From the NCBI GenBank assembly GCA_945931475.1, contig CAMEPD010000007.1:1-50433 (forward strand): a stretch of DNA of 50,433 nucleotides, in the 5' to 3' direction. Shown here piece by piece: positions 22,771 to 31,962 of the stretch. How positions within the stretch are numbered: the first letter of the stretch is position 1; each line of letters begins with the position of its first letter. Both the position numbers and the translations under genes were made by a program. This stretch comes from an uncultured Muribaculaceae bacterium. GTDB taxonomy: Bacteria; Bacteroidota; Bacteroidia; Bacteroidales; Muribaculaceae. The notes beneath the pieces were generated by a model. It did not search any database. It saw only the letters and a program-made list of their open reading frames with translations, and had not been told where the DNA came from.

Positions 22771-24117
22771 TTGGACTTAGACCCTTTACCGAATATTTTC
22801 AGTACTATACTATGTCAGGCCACTGTCGACGCTCCGGTTTTCGGGGTTCCGCAGATTGTGGCTGTAGTGGTGGCGGTGGCCGCCCTGTTGCTGTCGGCTT
22901 TCATAAGCGGCAGCGAAATTTCCTTCTTCTCGCTGACTCCGCAGCAGCTTGAGGAGCTCGACGACAACAAGAAATCCAACACTATACGGCGGCTGCTGGG
23001 AATGCCCGACCGCCTGCTGGCCACAATTCTGATTACCAACAACCTGGTGAACGTCACGATAGTGGTGCTCCTCGCCTATGCGCTCAACGGCCTGTTTGTA
23101 GGTATGGCGTCGTGGGCTATCTTCTTGATACAGACGGTAATACTTACATTCCTGATTTTGCTTTTCGGCGAAATTCTCCCCAAACTCGTCGCCAACACCT
23201 TCCCGGTAAAATGGGCGCACTTCGCCGCACCGGGCGTGTCGTTCTTCATGGCGCTGTTCCGCCCGATTTCGTCGGTGATGGTGCACTCCACCAAATTCGT
23301 CAACAAGATAGTGACCCGCCAGAGTCCGGCCATCACCACCGATGAGCTCGGACAGGCCCTGGAAATCACCAAGGTAGAGGGCGCGCAGGACAAGGAGATG
23401 CTCGAGGGTATCCTTCGCTTCGGCGACACCACGGCCTCCGAAATCATGACACCCCGCGTCGACATCACCGGCATCAACTTCGATATGACTTTCGCCGAGG
23501 TGATGGACGTGGTTGTGACAAGCGGATATTCGCGCCTGCCGGTTTTCGGTGATTCACAGGACGATATCCGCGGCGTGCTCTACGCCCGCGACCTGCTGCC
23601 GCACATCGGTGAGCGCGGCGAGCCGCTCGAGGAGTTCGAATGGCAGAAACTTATCCGCGAGGCATATTTCGTGCCCGAATCGCGCATGATCGACGACCTG
23701 CTCGAAGACTTCCGCCAGCGTAAGCTCCACATCGCCGTGGTTATCGACGAATACGGTGGCACTCAGGGTGTTGTGACTCTTGAGGATGTCCTCGAGGAGA
23801 TTGTCGGCGACATCAACGACGAATACGACGAAGAGCAGAAGACCTACCGCCGTCTGCCCGACGACACTTATATCTTTGAAGGAAAAACGCTGCTCAACGA
23901 TTTTTTCCGAATCACTGACCTCGACGCCGAAGACTACGCTCCGGTGGTCGAGGACTGCGAAACCCTGGCCGGCATGCTGCTGGCCATCAAAGGCGACTTC
24001 CCCAAGGAAAAGGAATCGCTCGTCTACGGCCGGTGCCGTTTCCTAATTCTCGATATCGAGCATCACCGCATCTCGTCGGTGCGCGTCAAGGTCATGCCCG
24101 ACGTGCAGACTGCCTGA
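22771..24117 (+). CDS. gldE: Gliding motility-associated protein GldE (CNNM/CBS family)
   Basis: 448 aa. The N-terminal CNNM transmembrane domain (residues about 25-190) includes FISGSEISFFSLTP and LFGEILPKLVANTFPVKWA. A CBS pair follows (about 215-345, EIMTPRVDITGI, IDEYGGTQGVVTLEDVLEEI), then a CorC/HlyC domain (about 355-440). GldE supports gliding and type IX secretion in Bacteroidota. The frame has no upstream ATG; the TTG at 22771 gives MDLDPLPNIF, like the MDPDP opening of Bacteroides homologues. TAATTTTG at 22766-22773 overlaps this codon and resembles a -7 box, an unresolved conflict if it is a real promoter. Confidence 0.93.
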   Translation: MDLDPLPNIFSTILCQATVDAPVFGVPQIVAVVVAVAALLLSAFISGSEISFFSLTPQQLEELDDNKKSNTIRRLLGMPDRLLATILITNNLVNVTIVVLLAYALNGLFVGMASWAIFLIQTVILTFLILLFGEILPKLVANTFPVKWAHFAAPGVSFFMALFRPISSVMVHSTKFVNKIVTRQSPAITTDELGQALEITKVEGAQDKEMLEGILRFGDTTASEIMTPRVDITGINFDMTFAEVMDVVVTSGYSRLPVFGDSQDDIRGVLYARDLLPHIGERGEPLEEFEWQKLIREAYFVPESRMIDDLLEDFRQRKLHIAVVIDEYGGTQGVVTLEDVLEEIVGDINDEYDEEQKTYRRLPDDTYIFEGKTLLNDFFRITDLDAEDYAPVVEDCETLAGMLLAIKGDFPKEKESLVYGRCRFLILDIEHHRISSVRVKVMPDVQTA

Positions 24118-24206
24118 TTTACACGTTATTTCTTTACCTATTCTCCGTCTCAAATCTCCGGGAATTTCTTCTCTGTTTCTTCGTTAACCCTCTAACTGAT
24201 ACCCTA

Positions 24207-24812
24207 TTGCTTCTTTTCGATAACTATGACATCAAAGTCTACGCCACACCCCTGCAGCGCTCGTCGACCACTGGCGGCCGGCGTCGCGTTGCCGAGCTTG
24301 CTGCCGTAAAATCGCTCCTCCGCGAGGCTTTTCCCACCTTTCCCGATGCCCGCATCGCTCATGCCGCCTCGGGTGCACCTTATCTGATTTTCAGCGGAAA
24401 GGCTCCTGCCGAAATTCCGGCGATTTCCATCAGCCATTCACGCGACCTGGCGGTGCTGGCTGTGGCTCCGGAGGGCACTCGTATAGGCGTGGATGCCGAA
24501 ACCGGCGACCGCGCCAACCAGCTGCTGCGCGTCGCTCCGCGATTCCTCTCCCAGCAGCAGATGCCGTTCTGGGGGAGCTCTCCATCGACCCTCCTCCGGG
24601 CCTGGACCATCAAGGAAGCGCTCTACAAAGCCGCCGGACACGTAGGGATGGGGCTGCTCGAAATCCCGCTCCCCCTCGAGGTGCCGGTCGACGCCGAGAC
24701 GCCTGACGGACGCGTAGACATGGACGGGCGCCCCTACACTGTGCTCCGGGTCGATGCCCCCGGTTGCGGCTCGATGGTCATGCTGGTGTTCGCCCCGCCA
24801 TACTCGTTGTAA
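24207..24812 (+). CDS. 4'-phosphopantetheinyl transferase (Sfp type)
   Basis: About 201 aa. Family motifs: AAPYLIF-like region (ASGAPYLIFSGK), AISISHSRDLAVLAVA, IGVDAET (Mg-binding Asp/Glu) and LLRAWTIKEALYKAAGH (the WxxKEA motif). It loads the phosphopantetheine arm from CoA onto acyl or peptidyl carrier proteins. No ATG is available; TTG at 24207 gives MLLFDNYDIKVYATP, a sensible N-terminus, while the upstream frame crosses the end of gldE. It follows gldE by about 90 bp on the same strand, an arrangement I recall from other Bacteroidales. Confidence 0.85.
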   Translation: MLLFDNYDIKVYATPLQRSSTTGGRRRVAELAAVKSLLREAFPTFPDARIAHAASGAPYLIFSGKAPAEIPAISISHSRDLAVLAVAPEGTRIGVDAETGDRANQLLRVAPRFLSQQQMPFWGSSPSTLLRAWTIKEALYKAAGHVGMGLLEIPLPLEVPVDAETPDGRVDMDGRPYTVLRVDAPGCGSMVMLVFAPPYSL

Positions 24813-24843
24813 CCCTTTTACGCAAATCCTTAACCGATTGACA

Positions 24844-25926
24844 ATGAAAAAACTGCTCCTCAGCCTCACGCTTGTGCTCGTCGCAGCCGGCTCGTTTGCC
24901 GCAAAGAAGGCCGACCAAGGTTACAAACTCAACCAGATCCGCGACCTGGCCCTGATCTACAACGGCGCCAGCTACCGGCCCGCGTGGACCGTCGACCAAA
25001 TCGAACCCTACGTGGTGCACACATTCGCCGACGGCTCGCGCGACTGGCTCTACGACGGCTTCCTTTTTCTCGAATTCGACAAGGGGAACGGCACGGAGTA
25101 TCAGGTGCCCGTCAAGGGACGCAAGCCCTCGGCACGCGCAGACTGGGAGGACTATCTCAATAAACTTTTTGCTGCCGGAAAGCAGCTTGATGCCCTCGAA
25201 GAGTGCATCGAACGTAACAAAAAGACACTCGGCGACCCCGGATTCGTGCATAAGGTAGTGCTGATGATGCCCACCCCCTGCAACCCCGACTGGGGCAAAA
25301 TCAACAACAGGAAAATCGACGGGACGAAGCTAAGCGGTCAGCAGAAAGCCTGCCAGTGGTACCTCGACGAAGTGACCCGACGTTTTCGTGAAAAAGGATA
25401 TAAGAACCTGCAGCTCACCGGCATATACTGGGTGACCGAGTCAATGCAGGCAACCGGCAAACTAACAAGCAAAATCGGTCCGAAAGTGCGCAAAAAGGGG
25501 TTGCAGTTCGTGTGGATACCCTGGTTCAAAGCCGATGGCTTCGACCGCTGGAAGAAGTACGGCTTCGACATCGCCTATCTGCAGCCCAACTACTTCTTCC
25601 ATCCGGGAAAAGTGGCCAAATCGCGCCTCCCGGAAGCCGCGGCCATGGCCCGTGAAAACGGTATGGCGGTGGAATTTGAGGCCGACGAACGCCTGCTCGG
25701 CGACGATTCCATCTCGTTCCGTCCCCGAATGACCGACTACATCAACGCCTTCACCGAGGCCGGCGTATGGGACTCCTCGGCGATAGCGCATTACACCGGG
25801 GGCAAACTCATCCTCGAGGCCTCGAAATCAGCCTCGGCAGATGTGCACCGCCTTATGGATACCTACGCCCGCCACATCATCGCCCGCCGCAAAAAACCCG
25901 CTCTCCTCCCCTCGGGGCTGCGCTAA
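24844..25926 (+). CDS. Secreted DUF4855 protein
   Basis: 360 aa with a signal peptide (KKLLLSLTLVLVAAGSFAA) and family blocks of DUF4855: DLALIYNGASYRPAWTVDQI, WLYDGFLFLEF, KVVLMMPTP, NLQLTGIYWVTE, GLQFVWIPWFKADGFDRWKK, and DIAYLQPNYFFHP. The fold is probably a TIM barrel acting on carbohydrate, but the activity is not established as far as I know. The last codons (LPSGLR, TAA) lie inside the first REP-like unit (from 25916), so a repeat insertion has supplied the stop codon and perhaps the final residues. It follows the phosphopantetheinyl transferase gene by 31 bp. Confidence 0.87.
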   Translation: MKKLLLSLTLVLVAAGSFAAKKADQGYKLNQIRDLALIYNGASYRPAWTVDQIEPYVVHTFADGSRDWLYDGFLFLEFDKGNGTEYQVPVKGRKPSARADWEDYLNKLFAAGKQLDALEECIERNKKTLGDPGFVHKVVLMMPTPCNPDWGKINNRKIDGTKLSGQQKACQWYLDEVTRRFREKGYKNLQLTGIYWVTESMQATGKLTSKIGPKVRKKGLQFVWIPWFKADGFDRWKKYGFDIAYLQPNYFFHPGKVAKSRLPEAAAMARENGMAVEFEADERLLGDDSISFRPRMTDYINAFTEAGVWDSSAIAHYTGGKLILEASKSASADVHRLMDTYARHIIARRKKPALLPSGLR

Positions 25927-26047
25927 AGCTTGCCACATGAACAAAAGACAGGCTGCGCTAAAGCTTGCCGCATGAACAAAAGACAAGCTGCGCTGAAGCT
26001 TGCCGCATAAGCAAAAATTTTTGTCTTTACCCTGAGCTTTAGCGAAG
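25916..26047. repeat. REP-like cluster: 35-bp tandem units plus an inverted end
   Basis: Two 35-bp direct repeats (25916-25950 and 25951-25985, one difference), beginning GGCTGCGCTAAAGCTTGCC, are followed by a third unit that runs into the CAAAAATTTTTG palindrome and the inverted end GAGCTTTAGCGAAG. The last 54 bp match the element at 18810-18862. The first unit overlaps the DUF4855 stop codon. Confidence 0.85.
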
Positions 26048-26281
26048 ATTTCCAAATTACTATAAGCGCTACAAGTGTTTTTATCGGTAAACAACGCGCG
26101 GCGAGCGCTTTCTGAAATGCAAAGTTAGTGTATGGGCAACGTTTGAATTTGGCTCTTTTTGACTCTTTTCGTGGACGCCGACTTGTGTGTGTCGACTCTC
26201 CCCGGCTCATATCTTTTTATTTATCAACCGGAAAGAATCAAAATAATAGCGCGGCAGCTACCTCTGAGGCTTCGCAGGGTG

Positions 26282-26312
26282 TTGTAAAAAAGCTGATTAT
26301 TCATTATTTTTG
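26282..26312 (+). promoter_or_regulatory. Promoter of the kinase operon
   Basis: TTG (26282-26284), 20 bases, then TATTTTTG (26305-26312). The ATG follows 22 bp later. The stretch 26048-26281 between the REP cluster and this promoter contains no gene that I can support. Confidence 0.7.
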
Positions 26313-26334
26313 CAGAAAAGCTGTCAGCCTGCCA

Positions 26335-27615
26335 ATGGAAAAGGAACGCAATCTCCGGAGTGCTGATTCTTCCGGATACATAGTTGACCCGGTAGCGAGC
26401 CTTCAGGAAGATTTCACGGAAATAACGGAAATCCACCGGTCGGCCCGCAACGTCGTGCTCCGGGCCAAACGCTTCGGACGGTGGTGGGTGCTCAAAGGTG
26501 CGGCTCCCGATTCGGGCCTCACCGAAGGGGCTTCCGCTCTCCGCAAGGAGTTTGAGATAGCCCTGATGATTCCGAGGGGCATCGGGCCCAACGCTTCAGC
26601 CATCGAGACTCTTCCCGACTACGGGCCCTGCATTGTCATGGACTATGTAGAGGGGATTACCTTGGGCGAATGGCTGAAAGGGCCGCACACACGCCGCCAG
26701 CGTTCCGACATGGCTTATATGCTGACTGAAGTCGTAGGAAAAATTCACCGATGCGGAGTAGTACACCGCGACCTCAAGCCCGAAAATATCATCATCCCCA
26801 CGATAGGCAACCGGCCGGTGATAATCGACTTCAATCTCTCCGACACCACAGTCCATTCGGAATTCAAGCAGCCGGCCGGCACCAAGGGGTATATGTCGCC
26901 CGAGCAGTTTTATGCCGACAAGCCCGACCCGCGCAACGATATCTACAGCCTGGCGTGCCTGCTCAAAGAGATGAATCTGCCCTACGCATGGCGCCGGGCC
27001 ATCAAGAAAGCACTGCGACCCATCGACCGCCGCTATGACAGCACCGACTCTCTGGCCGAATCCGTGAGGCGCACACAGAAGCGCTGCCGATTCCTCTGGC
27101 GCGCTCTCGGAGCCGTAGCTCTCGTGGCCCTCACCGCCCTGACAATGCTCAGCCTCAACGGGAATAATAAAGCCAACGACTCAGGCGCGCAATCCCAACG
27201 CGCCGAAATGCTCTCCACACGCGTCGACTCTATCAGCCGTACCGCCGACAAGCAGATTGCCCTGCTCGAAGGAAATCTCAAGAATATTAAAGATTCCATA
27301 CGCAACGCCAACCAAGCCGCCGACGACCGCCGCGCCGCCGTACAGGCGGCCATAAAGAATGAAAAGGCCGTGCTTGACAGAATATGGGCCCGCACCGGCA
27401 TGAGATATCTCGATACCGTCGATACCTCCGGCTTCGTCGCCAACGCAATCACAACCGAGCCCATGGACCGCGAAGCACGCGACTTCATCGCACGCTCCAC
27501 CTCTAAATTCACTCCGGAGGAACTGACCGTTATCACCGATGCCCTGAATAAACACATCAAAACCAATATGGACAAATGGACAGAACGCCGTTACAAAATG
27601 ATACCCAACGACTGA
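26335..27615 (+). CDS. Membrane-anchored Ser/Thr protein kinase with coiled-coil C-terminus
   Basis: 426 aa. A eukaryotic-like kinase domain (about residues 27-235) has the ATP-anchoring Lys in WWVLKG (Lys54) and a probable helix-C Glu in LRKEFEIAL. It also has the catalytic loop HRDLKPEN (144-151), IIDFN in place of DFG (165-167) and GTKGYMSPEQ. The glycine-rich loop is not recognisable. One membrane helix (about 253-274) leads to a coiled coil (280-345) and a C-terminal region (about 350-426) probably outside the cytoplasm. It may sense envelope conditions and phosphorylate a cytoplasmic partner. The 3' end overlaps the next gene by 40 bp, which makes that protein the prime candidate. Confidence 0.88.
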   Translation: MEKERNLRSADSSGYIVDPVASLQEDFTEITEIHRSARNVVLRAKRFGRWWVLKGAAPDSGLTEGASALRKEFEIALMIPRGIGPNASAIETLPDYGPCIVMDYVEGITLGEWLKGPHTRRQRSDMAYMLTEVVGKIHRCGVVHRDLKPENIIIPTIGNRPVIIDFNLSDTTVHSEFKQPAGTKGYMSPEQFYADKPDPRNDIYSLACLLKEMNLPYAWRRAIKKALRPIDRRYDSTDSLAESVRRTQKRCRFLWRALGAVALVALTALTMLSLNGNNKANDSGAQSQRAEMLSTRVDSISRTADKQIALLEGNLKNIKDSIRNANQAADDRRAAVQAAIKNEKAVLDRIWARTGMRYLDTVDTSGFVANAITTEPMDREARDFIARSTSKFTPEELTVITDALNKHIKTNMDKWTERRYKMIPND

Positions 27616-28151
27616 TCGACAGCATCGAGCTCTCCATCGGGCGCAAAATCAAGACTCCCCGCGACTTCACCTTCCTCCGGGAGTGTATCTTCGCACGCCT
27701 CAGAGTCTACCTGAGCGAATCCACAATCAAACGTGTATGGGGATACTTCCCCGAGGGCAACCCCCGTTCATCCACCCTCAACATCCTCGCTTCCTTTATC
27801 GGCTATGCTTCGTTTGAAGAATTCTGCAATACACCACGCGGACACAGCAACGAGATTCCGAGTTCCTACATTCTCGGACGCCATCTGAGCGTTGATGAGG
27901 ATTTGACCGAAGGAAGCCGCGTGCTCCTTACATGGCAGCCCGGGCGCGAATGCGAGATTCTGCTGATCGGGCCACGCCGGTTCAGAGTGATGCGCTCCGT
28001 AAACACGCGCCTCAAGCCCGGCGACACCTTCTCTCTCGCATTCATCATAGAAGGTGAACCGCTCTACCTCGACAACCTCATCCAGGGCGACGCAATGCCC
28101 ACCAACTATTCCTGCGGCCGCATCTCAGGCATCCGCTTCCAGCTGCTCTGA
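27576..28151 (+). CDS. Putative DNA-binding partner of the kinase
   Basis: 191 aa. The N-terminal half (residues about 10-85) looks like a helix-turn-helix unit: KTPRDFTFLRECIFARLRVY, then LSESTIKRVWGYF and STLNILASFIGYASFEEFC, a pattern I recall from Bacteroidales proteins of unknown function. The C-terminal half (100-191) is rich in beta strands (SRVLLTWQPGRECEILLIG, GDTFSLAFIIEGEPLYL). The 40-bp overlap with the kinase gene implies coupled translation. A kinase-controlled transcription regulator is plausible but unproven. Convergent with yifB, with only 44 bp between stops. Confidence 0.75.
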   Translation: MDRTPLQNDTQRLIDSIELSIGRKIKTPRDFTFLRECIFARLRVYLSESTIKRVWGYFPEGNPRSSTLNILASFIGYASFEEFCNTPRGHSNEIPSSYILGRHLSVDEDLTEGSRVLLTWQPGRECEILLIGPRRFRVMRSVNTRLKPGDTFSLAFIIEGEPLYLDNLIQGDAMPTNYSCGRISGIRFQLL

Positions 28152-28195
28152 CAATTCACCGCGCCGAGGGAGTTGAGGGTGAGGCTGCCCGGCAC

Positions 28196-29773
28196 TCAGA
28201 AGGTGTGGCCCCAGGAGGCGCGGTCGAGGGTGCGGTAATGGATGGCTTCGCGGATGTGGGAGGGGAGGATGGCAGTGGAAGAGGCGAGATCGGCGATGGT
28301 GCGCGCTACCTTGAGGATGCGGTCGTAGGCGCGGGCCGACATATCGAATTGCTCGATGGCGTTGCGGAGTATCTCCATCGATTCGTTGTCGAGCCGGCAG
28401 TACCGGCGCAGCAGGCGCGAGTTCATCTGGGCATTGCAGAATATGCCTTTCTCGTCCTTGAAGCGTTCGGCCTGTATTGCGCGGGCGGCTACGACTCGCT
28501 GCCGGATGTCGGCGCTCGACTCGCCGCGGCTGTCGGATGTGAGCTGGTCGAAGTTGACAGGGAGTATTTCGCACTGTATGTCGATGCGGTCGAGCAGGGG
28601 ACCGGAGATGCGCGAAAGGTATTTCTGCACTTGTTGGGGGGTGCAGGTGCACTCCTTGGTGGGGTGGTTGTAGTAGCCGCAGGGGCACGGGTTCATCGAT
28701 GCTACGAGCATGAAACCGGCGGGGTAGTCGATGGAGTATTTTGCACGCGATATATTGATGTGGCGGTCTTCGAGGGGCTGTCGCAGCACTTCGAGGACTG
28801 CCCGGTTGAATTCGGGAAACTCGTCGAGGAATAAAATGCCGTTATGGGCGAGGGAAATCTCGCCGGGGGTGGGATTTGTGCCTCCGCCCACGATTGCCAC
28901 GGGCGACACGGTGTGGTGAGGAGAGCGGAATGGGCGTTGTGTCATCAGCCGGGCACCCCCCTTGAGCTTGCCGGCTACGGAGTGGATTTTGGTCGTTTCG
29001 AGGGCTTCGGCCAGGGTGAGTGGCGGAAGTATGGAGGGCAGGCGCTTGGCTATCATTGATTTGCCGGCGCCGGGAGGGCCGACCATGAGCATGTTGTGGC
29101 CGCCGGCACAGGCCACTTCGGCGGCGCGGCGCACGCTCTCCTGACCTTTTACGTCGGCGAAATCGCAGTCGAAGTCGTAGCAGTTGGCCGAGAATTCCTC
29201 GCGTGTGTTCACCACGGTGGGCTCGATGGTTTCGCGACCGTGGAGGAAATCGACAACCTGCCTGAGGTTCGAGCAGCCGAATACGTTGAGATTATTGACC
29301 ACGGCGGCTTCGGTGGCGTTGTCGGTTGGCACCAGGAAGCCGCGGAACCGGCGGGTGCGGGCCATGATGGCCATCGGCAGTACGCCCTTGACCGGGAGGA
29401 TTGTGCCGTCGAGCGACAGTTCGCCCATGACCATGAGGTTTTCGAGGCATCCCGAGGGAAGCTGGTCGGTAACGCCGAGCATACATAGGGCGATGGGCAG
29501 GTCATAGGCGGCGCCCTCCTTACGCACGTCGGCCGGGGAGAGGTTTATGACGATGCTTTTACGGGGTAGCTCGAGGCCGCAGGAGCGAATGGCCGAAATC
29601 ACGCGCTGATAACTCTCGCGCACGGCCGTATCGGGGAGTCCGACCATTGTGGTCTGGAATCCGGGCGACGCCATTGCTTCGATGGTGACGTCGATGGCGT
29701 CGATGCCCTGAATGGCAGCGGCGTGAGTCTTGACGAGCAGCGAACGGTTTGCGGGTTGTGATTTCGGGTCCAT
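28196..29773 (-). CDS. YifB/ComM-family Mg-chelatase-like AAA+ ATPase
   Basis: 525 aa. The N-terminal ChlI/Lon-like S5-fold domain (residues about 20-150) carries VGLPDTAVRESYQRV and INLSPADVRKEGAAYDLPIAL. The AAA+ core (about 200-400) has Walker A GPPGAGKS, RPFRSPHHTVSP and Walker B ILFLDEFPEF. ASMNPCPCG and a zinc-like C-x-C pair (KECTCTP) follow, then the C-terminal lid (YDRILKVARTIADL). ComM-type proteins are hexameric helicases that assist branch migration in natural transformation; the same family occurs in non-competent bacteria. It starts one base after the stop of the DUF4369 lipoprotein gene, so it is the last gene of a long reverse-strand block. Confidence 0.93.
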   Translation of the reverse strand: MDPKSQPANRSLLVKTHAAAIQGIDAIDVTIEAMASPGFQTTMVGLPDTAVRESYQRVISAIRSCGLELPRKSIVINLSPADVRKEGAAYDLPIALCMLGVTDQLPSGCLENLMVMGELSLDGTILPVKGVLPMAIMARTRRFRGFLVPTDNATEAAVVNNLNVFGCSNLRQVVDFLHGRETIEPTVVNTREEFSANCYDFDCDFADVKGQESVRRAAEVACAGGHNMLMVGPPGAGKSMIAKRLPSILPPLTLAEALETTKIHSVAGKLKGGARLMTQRPFRSPHHTVSPVAIVGGGTNPTPGEISLAHNGILFLDEFPEFNRAVLEVLRQPLEDRHINISRAKYSIDYPAGFMLVASMNPCPCGYYNHPTKECTCTPQQVQKYLSRISGPLLDRIDIQCEILPVNFDQLTSDSRGESSADIRQRVVAARAIQAERFKDEKGIFCNAQMNSRLLRRYCRLDNESMEILRNAIEQFDMSARAYDRILKVARTIADLASSTAILPSHIREAIHYRTLDRASWGHTF

Positions 29774-29774
29774 T

Positions 29775-30932
29775 TCAGTGACGTGCCGCGTATTGTGCGG
29801 CTTTTACGGATGTGCCGCGGTAGATGAGCCGCGATGTGGAATCGGCTACCACGAAGAAGGGTAATCGGCTTATTTTCAGGCCGATGATACCGGGTGACGC
29901 CGGTCCGCCAAGCGACCAGAAGCGTTCGATGTCGGGCTGCCCGGGGTCGGGGAGCGAGCGACGCCACGACGAGGTGTCGTTGTCGAGCGATATGTCGGCC
30001 AGACGCACTCCCGCCAGGGTGCGCAGGACGGATGCCAGGTTGGAAACCGAGTCGCAGCGGCGGCTTTCGTCGTCGGTGAACATCAGCACCGTGCGGGCGT
30101 GCCCCCGGGTGGTAAGCGTGATGAGCGAGTCACCGCGCGAGGGCAACAGCCTCAGTCCCTTGCGCAGGGGCGAATGCTTGGCCATCTTCAGCGAATCGGG
30201 AAATTCGGCGGCCGAAAGCGAGTAGATGAACGGTTCGACAATGGAGGCGGGGCGTTCGTCGGAGTCGATCATTTCGAGCAGTTCGCGGCCGAGGGCTTCA
30301 CGACCGCCCGACATGTTGTAGAATTCCACCAGTACCGCCGATGCGGCCACCGAGCCGGAGTGTTTCTTTACAAACTCGGCTACAGCGGCGTTAAGGGCAT
30401 TGATATCGGCCTCGGTGGCGGTTGAGGCTCCGGCGCGTCGGTTGGCTCCCCCGGCAGCCGATGTGCGGCTGACGCGGGTGATCAGTTCGCTGTTCTCTGA
30501 CATGAATTTGGCGAGAAGCTCCGATTCGTCGTTGCCTTTGACCTTGAAATCCAATGGGTTGCCGATGGCGAAACGTGCGGCGATGTTGTCGCCGCCGTCT
30601 ACGACGAGGCGCCCGACCAGAGAGCCGGCGTTATTGTAGATCCATACCAGGGTGGGCTCATCGGTGTGGCCCAGCATGGTGAAATTGCCGTCGACAGCCG
30701 GCGCTGACACCTGCTGGAAAGCGCCGTCAGCGTAGTAGACGACCTTAAGGTTCTGAGTGCCAAGACCGTCGACAAACCCCTGGATGCGGAAATCGGGCCC
30801 CGAGCCGCAGGATTGCAGCAGGGCCCCGGCACCGACGGCCGCAGCGAGGCCGATGACGAAATACATTGCAGCCATTGCCCGGCGAAGGCATCGGCATACA
30901 ATGGCAAAATGCGTCCTGACGGTTGGCATCAT
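29775..30932 (-). CDS. DUF4369-domain lipoprotein
   Basis: 385 aa. A hydrophobic segment ends in the lipobox LLQSC (Cys near residue 42), followed by FRIQGFVDGLGTQNLKVVYY, the start of the DUF4369 beta domain found at the N-terminus of Bacteroidota thioredoxin-like proteins. A helical middle and a region with a thioredoxin-like strand pattern follow (ARTVLMFTDDESRRC, FFVVADSTSRLIYRG), but no CXXC is present, so redox activity is unlikely. The start at 30932 lies 8 nt after the pfkA stop; MAAMYFVIG at 30866-30875 would give a more normal signal peptide. The function is unknown. Confidence 0.75.
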   Translation of the reverse strand: MMPTVRTHFAIVCRCLRRAMAAMYFVIGLAAAVGAGALLQSCGSGPDFRIQGFVDGLGTQNLKVVYYADGAFQQVSAPAVDGNFTMLGHTDEPTLVWIYNNAGSLVGRLVVDGGDNIAARFAIGNPLDFKVKGNDESELLAKFMSENSELITRVSRTSAAGGANRRAGASTATEADINALNAAVAEFVKKHSGSVAASAVLVEFYNMSGGREALGRELLEMIDSDERPASIVEPFIYSLSAAEFPDSLKMAKHSPLRKGLRLLPSRGDSLITLTTRGHARTVLMFTDDESRRCDSVSNLASVLRTLAGVRLADISLDNDTSSWRRSLPDPGQPDIERFWSLGGPASPGIIGLKISRLPFFVVADSTSRLIYRGTSVKAAQYAARH

Positions 30933-30940
30933 GTTGAGAA

Positions 30941-31921
30941 TCAGATGGAAAGGCGGCGCAACGTGTTGAGCAACTCGCGATTGATGGGTTTATCGTTCTT
31001 GATGGCGCGAGTGAAAGGCACGTACACTATTTCGTCGTTCTTGACACCAATCATCACATTGCGCTGGTCATCGAGGAGTGCATCGATGGCGGCAGCGCCC
31101 ATTCGCGAGGCCAGGATGCGGTCGTGGGCCGAAGGTGAGCCGCCACGCTGCAGGTGACCGAGAATCGACACGCGCACATCGTAGTTGGGGTACTCCTCCT
31201 CGACACGTTTGGCGATGCCCATGGCGCCGCCGGTTACGGGCGATTCGGCCACGAGTACAATCGATGAGTTCTTGCTCTTACGGAAGCCGTTCTGAATCAG
31301 TTCGGCCAACTGGTCGGTCTGGGTGGAGATTTCGGGAATGATGGCGGCTTCGGCACCGGCGGCGATAGCGCCGTTTAGGGCCAGGAAGCCGGCGTCGCGG
31401 CCCATTACCTCCACGAAAAAGAGGCGTTCGTGGCTGGTGGCGGTGTCACGTATTTTGTCGACGCACTCCATGATGGTGTTGAGCGCTGTATCGTAGCCGA
31501 TAGTGGTATCGGTGCCGTAGAGGTCGTTGTCGATGGTTCCGGGCAGACCGATGATGGGGAGGTTGAATTCGTTGGCGAATATACGTGCGCCGGTGAGCGA
31601 ACCGTCGCCGCCGATAACCACCAGGGCGTCGATGTTGTGGCGGCGCAGGTTGTCATAGGCGAGCTGACGGCCTTCGGGGGTCTGGAACTCCTTGCAGCGG
31701 GCGGTTTTGAGGATAGTGCCGCCGCGCTGTATGATGTTCGACACATTGGCGGTGGAGAACTCCACGATTTCGTCGGTCACCAGGCCGCGGTATCCGCGGT
31801 AGATGCCTTTCACTTTGAAACCGCTGAAGATGGCCGCGCGGGTGACGGCGCGGATGGCGGGGTTCATGCCGGGGGCGTCGCCGCCGGAGGTAAGGATGCC
31901 TATGGTTTTGATTTCTGCCAT
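30941..31921 (-). CDS. pfkA: ATP-dependent 6-phosphofructokinase
   Basis: A 326-aa protein of standard PfkA length. It has [19 protein letters not shown] (ATP site), [42 protein letters not shown] (catalytic Asp in TIDND) and [13 protein letters not shown] (MGR). GGDGS rather than GGDGK points to an ATP-type enzyme. It phosphorylates fructose 6-phosphate in glycolysis. The ATG at 31921 ([14 protein letters not shown]) is the family start. It lies 41 bp after the tonB-like gene on the same strand. Confidence 0.97.
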   Translation of the reverse strand: MAEIKTIGILTSGGDAPGMNPAIRAVTRAAIFSGFKVKGIYRGYRGLVTDEIVEFSTANVSNIIQRGGTILKTARCKEFQTPEGRQLAYDNLRRHNIDALVVIGGDGSLTGARIFANEFNLPIIGLPGTIDNDLYGTDTTIGYDTALNTIMECVDKIRDTATSHERLFFVEVMGRDAGFLALNGAIAAGAEAAIIPEISTQTDQLAELIQNGFRKSKNSSIVLVAESPVTGGAMGIAKRVEEEYPNYDVRVSILGHLQRGGSPSAHDRILASRMGAAAIDALLDDQRNVMIGVKNDEIVYVPFTRAIKNDKPINRELLNTLRRLSI

Positions 31922-31962
31922 GATATTGAAAGAAAAGGATTTATCAGGTGGAATGTAAGTTG

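Noticed and set aside
25916-25985. 35-bp direct repeats as a CRISPR remnant
   Set aside because: The units abut with no spacers and match the REP-like element next to the RAYT gene.
28205-28834. Forward open frame of 209 codons across yifB
   Set aside because: It is antisense to the AAA+ core, whose Walker motifs and family blocks are intact on the reverse strand.
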